A stretch of 64,000 nucleotides of DNA, taken from positions 186,001 through 250,000 of the forward strand of contig JARVKI010000039.1 of assembly GCA_036674765.1 (NCBI GenBank), in the 5' to 3' direction. Both the position numbers and the translations under genes were made by a program. This document shows positions 10,175 through 20,434 of the stretch, piece after piece (position 1 is the first letter of the stretch; each line of letters opens with the position of its first letter). A model generated the notes under the pieces. That model was not told the origin of the DNA, did no database searches, and worked only from the letters and a program-made list of their open reading frames with translations. This DNA comes from Seiridium cupressi (lineage: Eukaryota; Ascomycota; Sordariomycetes; Amphisphaeriales; Sporocadaceae).

Positions 10175-10843
10175 CTAATGCTTCTTGGCCGCCTTCTTGC
10201 CCCATTGAGATGCGTGGTGGGTCAGATAGTCATGGACGAAGGTGACAGGCCAGAGAAATACAACCCCAAGCCAACAGAGAGCAGTAGCAAAGAGCTGCCA
10301 ACTTTGCCAAACCAGGCTGGCGCCAAAGGGTGCGATGAACTTGAGCCATTCTTCCATCTGGTAATGATCTTCCTGGCCTTTGATGAACCAGCGTGTCGAA
10401 ATTGTCTGGTCACCCGGGGCAATTGGGCTGTTGTTGGGCAACATGTGTCCGTCCTGATCCACCGGCCGGTTGACCAGGGTCAGGACGGTGACCAGCTTGA
10501 CGTGGGCCTGCCAGAGCGAGAAGGGGATGAACCAGAGCGTGAATGTCTGACGCATAGTGAGGTACAGAAGACTGGTGCGCTGATCGAAGACGGCCGAGTC
10601 GACGGTGAGGTCGATGTGGGGGCTGAGGATGCGATACCATTGGTAAACATATTTCAGAAGCCATAGAGAATTGATCTCGGTGCCGAGGACCTCGAAGCCC
10701 GAGAAGGACGGGACGCGGCAGAGTGGGTGAATGAAGAAGGCATCCGGGGTGAAGTAGTCGTTGAGAGCTGCCTGTTGCTCGGCGATGGTGCGCGTGCAGA
10801 GGGAGTCGACAATCCCTCCGATCTGGTGGACTGGGTGATCCAT
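10175..10843 (-). CDS. SigF-like NTF2-fold family protein with C-terminal membrane anchor
   Basis: A single exon encodes 222 residues from the ATG at 10843. The first 110 residues resemble the fungal NTF2/SnoaL-like family that is often labelled SigF-like: an early helix EQQAALNDYFTPDAFFIHPL, then WYRILSPHIDLTVDSAVF and TLWFIPFSLWQAHVKLV. These give the curved-sheet cone of the fold. The C-terminal part is hydrophobic (ATALCWLGVVFLWPVTFV) and is followed by a basic tail ending KKAAKKH. This suggests a membrane-anchored protein with a cytosolic lysine-rich tail. The tail is not a perfect KKxx retrieval signal. No enzymatic activity can be assigned. A longer reading from an upstream near-cognate codon is possible but not supported. 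The stop is TAG followed by G, after which the frame stays open. Confidence 0.7.
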   Translation of the reverse strand: MDHPVHQIGGIVDSLCTRTIAEQQAALNDYFTPDAFFIHPLCRVPSFSGFEVLGTEINSLWLLKYVYQWYRILSPHIDLTVDSAVFDQRTSLLYLTMRQTFTLWFIPFSLWQAHVKLVTVLTLVNRPVDQDGHMLPNNSPIAPGDQTISTRWFIKGQEDHYQMEEWLKFIAPFGASLVWQSWQLFATALCWLGVVFLWPVTFVHDYLTHHASQWGKKAAKKH

Positions 10844-12022
10844 TGCTTTGGTACGGCCGTTAATTGGGGAGAGAGATGTATGTGATTTACAGCAAGAGAC
10901 AGTGATTTTACAGCAGAGTTTGGTTCGTGTGTGGATTGAGGATGTAACCAGCAATTGTTTGTTGTCAAGAGGTGTAGTTCAGCTGCACTTGTGCTCGGCC
11001 GGGTCGGGCGTTGAGGCACATGATGTCATATTCTGCCTTAGAAGGCACACACGGGCGGCTTTGCACTGTCATCTGGCATGTGAAACCACAACAGAGCCAT
11101 CGGTAGTTCAATGCTCCACTCAATTTCTTTGCCTCTAGATACAGATGAACTCACCGTCGCGCCTGTTGCCCCCCTGGCGCAGCTCACTGCTTCACAGCAT
11201 CGCAGGCCTCGTTGGAAGGGAAACCACCCGCAAAAGCTAGAAGCAACTGCCAGCTACATTGAAGCGGCTCGAGGCCCCTTCGAGAGAGATCTGGAGAAGG
11301 GGCAGATGACATTGCCGCGCCAGCACTCGGTACTACACTTTAGTCATCCCCTCTTTGGTTGCACCCAATGTAGAGAAGAATTCTGGTACGACCATCGCCA
11401 TCTTGCCCGTGCATTACAATACGTAAGACTACAGCTTCACGACAACCGTTTTAGCAATGCCATCTACAATCAAACAGGGGTTGCAATCTCAGCCAAGTTA
11501 GTCTAGTCGAGTACGTGTAAATCCGCAGCAAGGGCTTGGCGAGGCCCGTTTACGCCGGGTGCCGGAGTATACATTACCATCTTTACCAGATTACTTGAGT
11601 GACTGGAAGTTCACCTTGCCGATGTTTTACATGTCTTCGCGCACTTATGTCCATACCGACTTGTATCAAATAAGCTGGTTTAATTATTTAGCGAGAATAG
11701 GTATATAAAAGCAAAACAGCCCGTCGTACCACAAGGTGTATCTTACCAAGTCCATATCGCTGCATCAAGTGTACCATCGTATGTCCATCACTCCAAATGT
11801 CATGATACAACTCCCAAAGCCACCTCCCCAAGTGACATAGCCGCGATAGACCTACGTTTCAACTAATACAGGATATCTTGCCGAATGCTTCCCTCAACCT
11901 TCATAATGCCTACATCATTGCTCAATCATTTCTTCCGGGCTGCATCCTATGGCGACCTCCTGAAGCAATCCCGTGGAGAGAAGCTCAAGCTGCCATCACA
12001 CTCCAGTCCCCTGCATACCTCA
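10844..12022. other. Intergenic, upstream of the SigF-like gene
   Basis: About 1.2 kb hold the SigF-like promoter (right-hand side of that gene) and the 3' region of the next minus-strand gene. The only long frame (11111-11506, +) has no recognisable motif. Confidence 0.45.
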
Positions 12023-12784
12023 TTATCGGCCCCTCGAAGGGCTCCTCCTCCGGCTCACGCTTCTGATAGAGGCATCGCCTCCCGCATATCGATACGGGTC
12101 GACATCCCTATATCCACTGCTCCTGCGCTCACTACTCCGCCTGCTATTCCGTCTCTTCTGCTGCCTACTCTCCCGTCTTCTCGGCGGCGTGTTCTCCTCG
12201 ATCACCACCACCTCGTCCTCATCGTCGTCATGCACCACTCTCGGCGCAGGCGGAGGCATGGGCGGAGGCGGCGCGCCCCGACTCCGGCTTCTCACGTTCT
12301 CTTCCACAACGATTCGTTCCGTCGCTACGGGCACGGGCACGACGCGCTCGGTGCGACGGACCTCGACCGTCTCTCTTGGCCTGGCCGAGTGTGAGCGCCG
12401 CCGGCGATGCTTGCGCGATTTGCGCGTAACAACTGACCCCTCGCCCACGGATGCCGTCTCCACCACGGCGACGTTGCTGTTCCCCAGGTTGGTGACCGAA
12501 TAGATGAGCCAGAGGATAAGCAGGAATCCTGCGACGGATCCTAGCACTATGCCGACTACCGTCCCCGCGTCCGGCCCTGAGGGCGCGCCATACGTTTCCG
12601 GGACGATATCGACGTTGTCGGCTAGACGGGGTGATAAACGTGCTGTTGTGCCTCGCAGGCTTAGGGGTGAGAAGGCGGAGGGCTGCGATTGTCGCGGTAT
12701 TGAACGGAGGGGTGATGTGCGCGAGTCGAGTTCCGATGCTGCGAGTGCGCGCGCGACTCGGCGCGGGGATACTACGGGCGCCAT
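12023..12784 (-). CDS. Single-pass membrane protein with basic, proline-rich cytoplasmic tail
   Basis: A single exon of 253 codons starts with the ATG at 12784. Residues 1-70 are Ser/Arg/Pro-rich. A clear transmembrane helix lies at about 75-97 (GTVVGIVLGSVAGFLLILWL), with the GxxxG pattern common in fungal bitopic proteins. The tail is strongly charged, with KSRKHRRRRSHSARP, a PPPPMPPPAP stretch, an acidic DDDEDEVVVIEE patch and a C-terminal Arg/Ser-rich region. This layout is widespread among fungal hypothetical proteins. It may be a plasma-membrane or wall-stress scaffold, but no function is established from sequence. The Pro-rich stretch could bind SH3 or WW domains. Confidence 0.7.
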   Translation of the reverse strand: MAPVVSPRRVARALAASELDSRTSPLRSIPRQSQPSAFSPLSLRGTTARLSPRLADNVDIVPETYGAPSGPDAGTVVGIVLGSVAGFLLILWLIYSVTNLGNSNVAVVETASVGEGSVVTRKSRKHRRRRSHSARPRETVEVRRTERVVPVPVATERIVVEENVRSRSRGAPPPPMPPPAPRVVHDDDEDEVVVIEENTPPRRRESRQQKRRNSRRSSERRSSGYRDVDPYRYAGGDASIRSVSRRRSPSRGR

Positions 12785-13930
12785 GGCGGCAGAGTCGGCT
12801 CGAAAAGTAAAGCGAACCGTCCAAGGTTAGAGAGCCGTTGTTTGTGAGATGATCGCTAATGAGTGTCGGGTAGAATGTCGGCGCCCAGCAGGTCGCGACG
12901 ACGAGGAAATCCGTCAGCGTACAACGCAGGATGTCGCGCCTGCCTGTCGCGCAGTCTGGCAAAGTGCGTAATAAGAGCACGTTGCCAAGGCAAATCAACA
13001 AGTGAGCGAGGGCGATGCAGCGACAGGGTTTAAGGGCGACGTGCCAGAATCCTCCAGGGGCTCCGACGGAGGGGCGATTGGGCGATACCCGGTTGTCGCT
13101 CTGGTCTCTCGATAGCGTAATTACAAAAGACGGTAATATACGGGGGTCAATTAAGTATTACTAGGCTGATATGTTGCATCAAGAGCAAATGGGTATAAAG
13201 TTGGGCTTGAACGCGACATTGTCAAAAGCCCGCAATCCGATGCCATCTAAACCATGATTTTGGAGGAGGCTGGAGACTCGATTCGGGACGATCCCGGAGC
13301 TAGCGTGGCTTTCCGTAGCAACGCTGCTTGGCGCCCGCCATGTGGCCAGGCACGTCACCAGTGACCCTACAATCAGGCTTATATACAGCTCCGACTACCA
13401 GACCACTACCTTTATAGGCCGACAGAAGTTCATCTATGCAATTGTTCTGCTGTGCATCCACATTGCCACGTCAAGTCGAGTCAAAAACTCACTCTCCTTT
13501 GCCCTGCCCCCCCACTGCCATCTGTGGATTTCACCCTGACCCATGTGTTGAGACATTACGCAGTGTAGCTCGACCTTTCGAGACCTTCAAATGTTCCATG
13601 TTGCACTTTACGACGAATCAAATGGCTCTCTTGAATATAACTTTACCCCTCCGGCGTCCACCTTCAAGTCTATCGTCATGGTCTAATATCTCTATAGTCG
13701 TTGGTGGATAAGTTGTAACTGCCAAATGGGTATTCTGTTCTACAGCAATCGTAGGCTATACATTTGCATCCTGGCTTTTCGTAAACCCCCCATATGCCCT
13801 CTGTCCTTTCAGCAGTGACCGCGTTTAGTCGACTGAAGGGCTTGCGAACGAAATGGCAAACTATCCGCTTGTGCCCTCCTCGTATGAGCTTGAATCATAT
13901 CTGAACCTTCTGACCCGCCTCGGAAACATA
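12785..13930. other. Intergenic, no gene seen
   Basis: About 1.15 kb between two minus-strand genes. It should contain the promoter of the small membrane protein and the 3' UTR of the Zn2Cys6 gene. No conserved motif was recognised. Confidence 0.45.
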
Positions 13931-16900
13931 TCACATTGCACCACCTCCGCCGTTCTGCTGCCCACCGAACCAGAAACCGTCCAGCAGGTCGACTTGCTGC
14001 CCATCGTTGAAATCGTGGTGCATGCCTTCGAAGCCAAATCCCAGACCACTGAGATCCAACTGCCCCTCGCCAATCATGTCGCCCTCCATGCCCGTATTGC
14101 CTTGGAGGCCCTGAAGGAATTCCATTTCCTGAAGCCCCGAATAACTCAGCTGCCCCGGCGTGTTCATTGCAGTCGGTGACCGCATATAGTTGACGCCCGT
14201 GGTGGAGCTTGCAGCATTTACTGACGCAGGCGTCATGCTGGTGACTGAGAGTGGGGATTGGCCAGTCTGTTGGGCGGCGCCCGGGGAGGGCAGTAAAGAA
14301 GGATCGATTACCGAGTTATCGGGCTCCTCCGGAATGCTGCTTGTAGCGTTTCTTGACCCCGGCATGCCTCGTATCATTGAATAACCATCGCGCTCCGTCT
14401 TGATGTTGGGCATGTTCAGTGGGAACGGGTTGGTTTGAATTGGTGGCACCTGGCTCGTACGATGATTCGACGAATACGCATCTGCTACACCCATGTCATA
14501 CTGTGAATGCGACGACCGAGGGCCTGATTGATCCATCGAAATTCGCTGTTGGTGATGCCGTTGCCTGTTGCCCGAAGCATCCCGTGCTGTCAGATAGTCA
14601 TTGTTGCTTCTTCCGGAATTTGCCCGCACAGGGGCCTGTCCAAATCCGCCAGTTTGCTTCGCCATCTTCACGGTAGCCTTGGCTGTACGCTCAAAAGCAT
14701 CGCGACAGGCTTCGGCCGGCGGACACTTCTCTATGAGATCAGTAAACACCGAGGTTGCCGCTAGGATTGTAAAGTCAACTTCATCCATGCTCTATGTCGA
14801 GGTTAGCTGAATGCGGCGCGGAACCAGAACCTATTGCTCGTCGAAAAACTCACCAAGCGACTTCGTACCAATGGCGAATGCCATATGGCATACAGATACG
14901 AAATACCAGCCATGAACAGATGATGCGTAGCAAGATAGGTGAAGTTCACCAACCCCATAACATGCAGTTGCCGGTAGATACGAATGATCTTCTGGCCAGC
15001 TTCTGCTACTTTCATGTACACCCGCTCCTCATCTCCTCCCATCTCGGGCGGGTATAGTGATGGGCTGTTGACCTCTTTCGACGTGTTGTACTCGCCCTCG
15101 AACATCTCGGGCACTTCTAAACTCTGCCGATACAGTAAGATCACAGCCTGCCAATAATTGAGATCAAAGAACTCGGTCGAGAACTCCACGCCCGATTCCT
15201 CTGAATTAGGCGACGAATTCTTCCATTCGTAGAGTCGCCTATCTATATCCATCCGCCACGATCTGAATGAGTCAAACCTGTTCAAGAAGGGAGATGGCAG
15301 CTGGGTGTGCATATATACGTTGTGCCGATTTTGTCCGCCGGCCCTAGCGAGCTGTGTTTGTTGGAACTGCAAGACTTGCAGGACCTCTGACTGGAGGAGT
15401 CGAAGCCGGAAGTAATGATAAGCGACGACCTTGTAAGTAGGCTCATTGGGAGAGATTTGCTGCGTAAAGCCGGATGGCGTTATGTACCTGTCCTCCAAGA
15501 GCGTGGGGAACTCAGTTGTGACTACTTGATCCGAAACACCAAAGGGTCTGCCGACACAAGTACTGACGAGCCTATCGAGCGAGTACGTACACCACCAAAG
15601 CCTTCGTCGAAGGTCTCGCACATATTCTCGTCTACCTCGATGTCTAGTATGCGCATCTTGTAGCTGAGGGTCAACAGCCGGGTCAGCGTCTGGGATATTG
15701 GGAAGTTCCTTCCCGTCTTCTAGGTAAAGACCCAAGTCCACAGCAAGGCGCACTGCCACGCCAACAATATACCTGTTCTAGGTGTTAGTTACGTGGGCGG
15801 GTGAGGGAGTAGAATTGTGTGCTCCTTACCATAGGCCCGGGGGAACTGGACGAAGCAGTGCAAAGTTGGCCAATAGAAGCACAGCCTGCAGCTCATCCAG
15901 CCCGCCGCCACTGCTGCTGAGACAAGCCTCAAGATGCACTATGGCACTAGCATGGTACTCCTCGGGCTGGGCTTCTCTCGGCATGCGTGGCCCCTCGGAG
16001 TTCTTTGAAGACGCAGTCTGGAAAATGCCCTTACCAATCGCAAACACCATGTTGAGCATATACAGTTCTCTAGGTCCACGTATCCTGCCTTCATCTGCGA
16101 AGGCCAGCTCGAACATCTGCATGAACTCAACCCGATGAAGCACTGGTATTTGCGGATTGGCGTGCTCGAAGTAGATATTGACTAGGTGCAGTGCCAAGTC
16201 CCTGTCCGGGAACTGGGCCGGGTTGATGGTTGGTTTAGTATGCAGGCCGAAGAAAGAATCCCGCATCGAGGTACCCGAGGCAGCCGCGCCATTGCCGGCG
16301 ACCGATTTCGTATATGGTTTCACACCACCTCTCTCGGAGTGTGATTTGTGGTCGCTCACGGTCGACTGCACAGCTGCGTACACAACTCGCGCAAAGGAAA
16401 TGCCGTTGGTCGACCCAAGAGACCGGCCGCCAGACCCTAACCCATGCCTCGCAACTTTGTTCGATCTGGCCTGCTCGTCTCCGTTGTGATGCGACCTGGA
16501 AGGGCCTGGCCGATTGGATGTGCTCGGCGACACTTGGTAGCTGCCAGTCTTGGGTGATGTGTCGGCAACGCCTTCTACTCCTGAGCGCGAGCAGTACTCC
16601 AGATCCTCGGCAGGTGGGAACTGGAGGTTGTTGGCCTTGAGCAGGGCCTCGAGTTGGCCGACCCTTGTTTCTAGATAATACACATAGCTCCGCGGGATTT
16701 CCTTCTTCGTGATAGGATCGTAGCCCACACAGGCGACCTTTGCCTTCTCGCAGCTCGCGCAGCTCGGCAGATTCTGGTCACATCTGTTTTTCCGGAGCCG
16801 GCAGCGGTTGCAAGCGCTCACATTTCGAAAGTTGCTGCTCTGGCCGACCTTTGAATTTTGAGGCCCGAGGCCCTCGATTGGCGTCTCGATTGTGGTCGGC

Positions 16901-17013
16901 GACCCAGCCCCCGCAGCCGAAGGGCCGGAATTGGGCGAATCGCGATCCGGCGACGTCTGCCTGGCGCGCTTATGTGGATGGGGATTCGGCGTCGGCGGAG
17001 AATGCGGCATCAT
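13931..17013 (-). CDS. Zn2Cys6 transcription factor of the PPR1/UaY type
   Basis: Exons (minus) 17013-15830, 15772-14854 and 14791-13931, with introns of 57 and 62 bp, give 987 residues. The zinc cluster uses C68, C71, C78, C85, C88 and C95 (ACNRCRLRKNRCDQ). The linker VGYDPITKKEIPRSYVYYLE and the following coiled coil LETRVGQLEALLKAN closely match the PPR1/UaY arrangement that binds CGG-N6-CCG half-sites. A Fungal_trans domain spans roughly 275-600, including IPVLHRVEFMQMF and RRLWWCTYSLDRL. The C-terminal 280 residues are Gln/Ser/Gly/Asn-rich, as in activation domains. UaY controls purine utilisation in Aspergillus and PPR1 controls pyrimidine genes in yeast. The exact pathway here is inferred from the DNA-binding linker only, and other members of this clade exist. 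Confidence 0.82.
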
Positions 17014-18731
17014 GGTGTTCCTTCACCGGCGTTGTTGGCGACTGTCTTGCGCCAATGTTGTATCTCTTGCCTCTAGACCCTAGCACCGAATCCGAGGCTG
17101 GACTTGGCTCTAGCGCCTGACAATTGCGCGGCTTGGTCGAATGGGTTGTAAGTGGCTACCGTATCTCTCAGAGCCGCAACTCTGCTGCTCCATTTCTTAA
17201 TCACGACGGCATCTACGGACACGTTGTATTGAAGAGCAAGGCGGCGATCAACTTCAACAATTAACACGTGCAGTTGCGTGAGACGGGCGACGATGCGGGG
17301 AAGAGAAAGTAGGTGAGGTAAGGTAGGTGATGCAGGCAGGTAGGTAGGTAGTAGCTTTCTCGATGTCTGGGTACCTAAGGTAGGCCGGCGTTGTGCAAAG
17401 ACGGTGAGGCTCGAGGCTTGTCAAAACCCAATAATCGTCGCAGAAATGGACTGTTTGGCGCTTCTCCAATTCCCGCTGGAGGAACACGAGGACCGAGGGA
17501 ATTCGAACTCGCAATCGCCGGTCGCATATGTTGTGCTAAGTAGTGGGAGTAGGTAGCTGAAATCGCCGGCGACGATAAGCGACCGCAGACCCAAAAAGCA
17601 AAGCAAATCTTTTCGAGCAATTGGCGTCGTTTCTCTCTGGACGGAGGGCTCTGATAAGAGCAGGCTGACGAATCAGCAGCTGCGACTGGGCAGCTGCTTG
17701 ACAAACGGGGCATGGCGTTTGGCAGAGACCATCGATTTGCAGGCCTCTAGCCTACAACGTAGGTAGCTCTGTGAGAATGAACCCCCAAGGCCTGAAGGAA
17801 CCCCCAAAGACCCCACGTTCGGATTCGGATTCCTTGGCATTGTACCAGCTGTATGCGCACTCGCCTGCCAATGGAGGCTAAATAAGTCAGCGATGCCTGC
17901 TCATCACGTCGAATTGTTACAACACACATATTACATGAGTGTTTACATGATAGTTAGTGGTCAGCCAATCAATCATCGGCTGCTCGCCTTGCACGGGCAG
18001 CATTGTGCGATTTCATATACACCCAAGGTCAGTGGCAGAATCGACGGAGGACATTGCTCTTATATCATCGTGCGCATCAACATTCGTTGTAACATATTCA
18101 TTCAATTAAAAGAGAATAACAAAACCGACCATCCGAGGGTCGTCTTCAATCATTAAAATGCTGCCTCAGTGCTTGGCTATCCAAGCCAGAACAAAGCACA
18201 ATCGATGGGCTCCCGAAAAAACGAAGAACAACTTGGAGAAAATCAGCGGTACGTTGCACCGAATGAGATAGCGCCTGTCCCATGCAATGAAATCCATCAA
18301 AAATAATACCTCGCTGTTTGTGGTTCACATGCCCTTTTGCAGAAACTCCCGTGGTATCTCAAAAAGCCCAATCAGAGTCGCCTCCCGCAGTGAACCTGTC
18401 GTGCCTATAACCCAATTTCGAACGCCTCGATCCTCCGTTTTGTTTGCTGTTGCCCATTGAAAATCCAAAGCGTTGCCAAGGAGCAGTCCTGGCCGTCCTC
18501 GACTAAATCAACATATTTGTATGTGCCTAGTATCCCGCATGTGAACTCTATATCGCTGTCGGTCGCCCGATTTTCTGCTTCGTAAATAAAAATAAAAAAA
18601 AATTTAATTCGCAAATCTCGAAATCAAATAGATGTTGTCGTTCCTGCCAATATGCTTCGTTGTCATCAAACTCCTGTAATGGCTCTCTCGTCATCATGAT
18701 CGTATCGGCCGTGTGCAGTAACCCAAGCTCG
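17014..18731. other. Intergenic, Zn2Cys6 gene promoter
   Basis: About 1.7 kb upstream of the regulator and downstream of the MFS gene. It contains an AGGT-rich microsatellite (17308-17353) and pyrimidine-rich stretches. The long leader is typical of fungal regulators. No gene is recognised. Confidence 0.45.
17308..17353. repeat. AGGT/AGGC microsatellite
   Basis: Imperfect repeats of AGGT and CAGG, ending in four near-perfect TAGG units, lie about 300-340 bp upstream of the regulator start codon. Confidence 0.7.
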
Positions 18732-20434
18732 TTACGATGTTTGAGCTTCGAGGTCATCTTGCCTCTTCTCGCATAGAGCTGGTTGCTCTGGAATACGCAA
18801 GGCCACAACGCCGCCGACAATGGCTACCAAGGCACTGCACCACCAGGCCAGGCCCGAATAGCCGCTTTTGAGGCCAATCCCGTAAAGTAAACCTGCAAAG
18901 ATGGGGCCAAAGCCGCGACAAAGGCTCGCCGTCGAAGCCGCTACACCATTGATGTTTCCGAGGACGTGCTTGCTTGGCGCATAGTTGGCTGTGAGTATGG
19001 CATTGCTTGGGTAAGCCATGTTGGAAAATGTGCATTTCCAGATCAGAAGCACATAGATGCCGATCGTCCGTAGTGATCCCGGGAGGAGCACAATGTAGGG
19101 CGTGAAAAGATACAGCAGAAAGTAGGATACTGCCAGAAAGCGGAACAAGCGCAATGGCCCGAACCGCTTGATTGCCCATGGTACCACGGCCATGTTGATG
19201 AGCAGCGAATATATTCCCTGCGCGCTAAGAATGATGCCAATCTCCTGTTGAGGCATTGCAAGACCGTCTGAGAATTTGAACGGCAGTCTAACCGCTGAAT
19301 TTTCAGAATGCGGTGTGCTCAAGAACACCGGAAAGAGTGAGTCGTACGTCATCGTATGGCTATTTCGAGTATCAGCAAGAGCACCAGTATCGTCAATCAG
19401 AACACTTACAAAGCCAGAATGCCAAATGCAACGACATTCAGCACGACGGGCTTGGTGAAGATCTTGGAGCTGTCCCGGAGACCTGCGTCCAGTTCTAATA
19501 GCTCTCGCGGTTCTTCGACGACCTCGGAAGTAGCAAGACGTGGTGAGTTCTCCGGCGAATTTTCCGTGGTCCGGTAACCAGGCAGCTGTTCTTCCAGAAG
19601 AGGTCGGCTCTCAGACGACCATTCGTCATACTTCGACTGGGTCTGGTCGGCGTGATCAGATGGGCCTCGCGAGGCTACGCAAGGTATCATGGACAGCAAC
19701 CACTTCCCGACTTCGATTCCACGATCCCTTTGTTGCTTCTTTGCAGAATGAGTCTCTTCGAGGAACAGAAGCCCATTCACCACACCGACGAGGCAGATGA
19801 AGGCACTGAAGAGGTTAGGTAGAAGGTAGGGATACCTATCCCAAATCGTTCCTTGGCTGAATAAAGTCGGGTAGCTCTCGCAGGGCTTGGCCAGGGCACC
19901 ACCGATCATAGGTCCCACGATCGAGCCCAGGCACCAGACAACCGGCATGATGGTATAAGCTCGCGGTTGATGAGCCTTGTCCGTGATCAATTCGGCTACG
20001 GTAGACTGGAGGACGCCCATGTTGCCGTTCAGAAGTCCACCAACAGCTCTCGCAGCGAGTGCGACGTAGAGATTTGGGGAGAAGCCGAAAATCAACACGC
20101 TGATCGCAGTGCCCACGAGTCCGGTGAGCAGGACGGGCTTCCTACCAATTCTATCACTGAGCCGGCCCCATAAAACTCCCGTAGCGAATTCGGCGAATGT
20201 GAAGGCCGAGGTGACCATTCCCGCATATAGGGATATCTTGCTCTCATCTTCGGTCATGTGAAAGTCCTTGACCATGAAATAGATGTAGGGGAAGATTCCC
20301 ATGAAAGCAATTGGCTCGCAGATCCGACATATAGCCAAAACCAACATTTGCCTGATTGGGAAGGGTGTGGTCTCTGTCGTTCCCATCTCGGCCATAGAGC
20401 GGCCTTTCACTCTTCCAAACTGTTGTTTCGTCAT
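18732..20434 (-). CDS. MFS transporter, DHA1/ZIF1-like (YCR023C family)
   Basis: Exons (minus) 20434-19410 and 19359-18732, with a 50-bp intron, encode 550 residues. The start is the ATG at 20434, giving MTKQQFGRVKGRSM. The signature A motif GRLSDRIGRKPVLLTG lies between TM2 and TM3. The opening FPIRQMLVLAICRICEPIAF is the usual first helix of this family. Six helices are followed by a long hydrophilic loop (EETHSAKKQQRDRG to SSKIFTKP, about 110 residues). The second exon begins with HTMTYDSLFPVFLST and carries the remaining six helices. Relatives in yeast (YCR023C) and plants (ZIFL) are vacuolar or plasma-membrane proton-coupled exporters of small organic or metal-chelating molecules. The substrate here cannot be read from sequence. 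Confidence 0.87.

Noticed and set aside
10178..10666. 162-codon plus frame
   Set aside because: Antisense to the SigF-like gene, which has a recognisable fold and membrane anchor.
12228..13001. 257-codon minus frame overlapping the small membrane protein in another phase
   Set aside because: Arg/Ala-rich translation produced by the GC-rich basic tail of the real frame; no membrane helix or domain.
17495..17520. TTCGAACTCGC motif resembling a tRNA T-arm
   Set aside because: Neither strand gives a 5-bp T-stem around the loop, and no acceptor or anticodon arms are found nearby.
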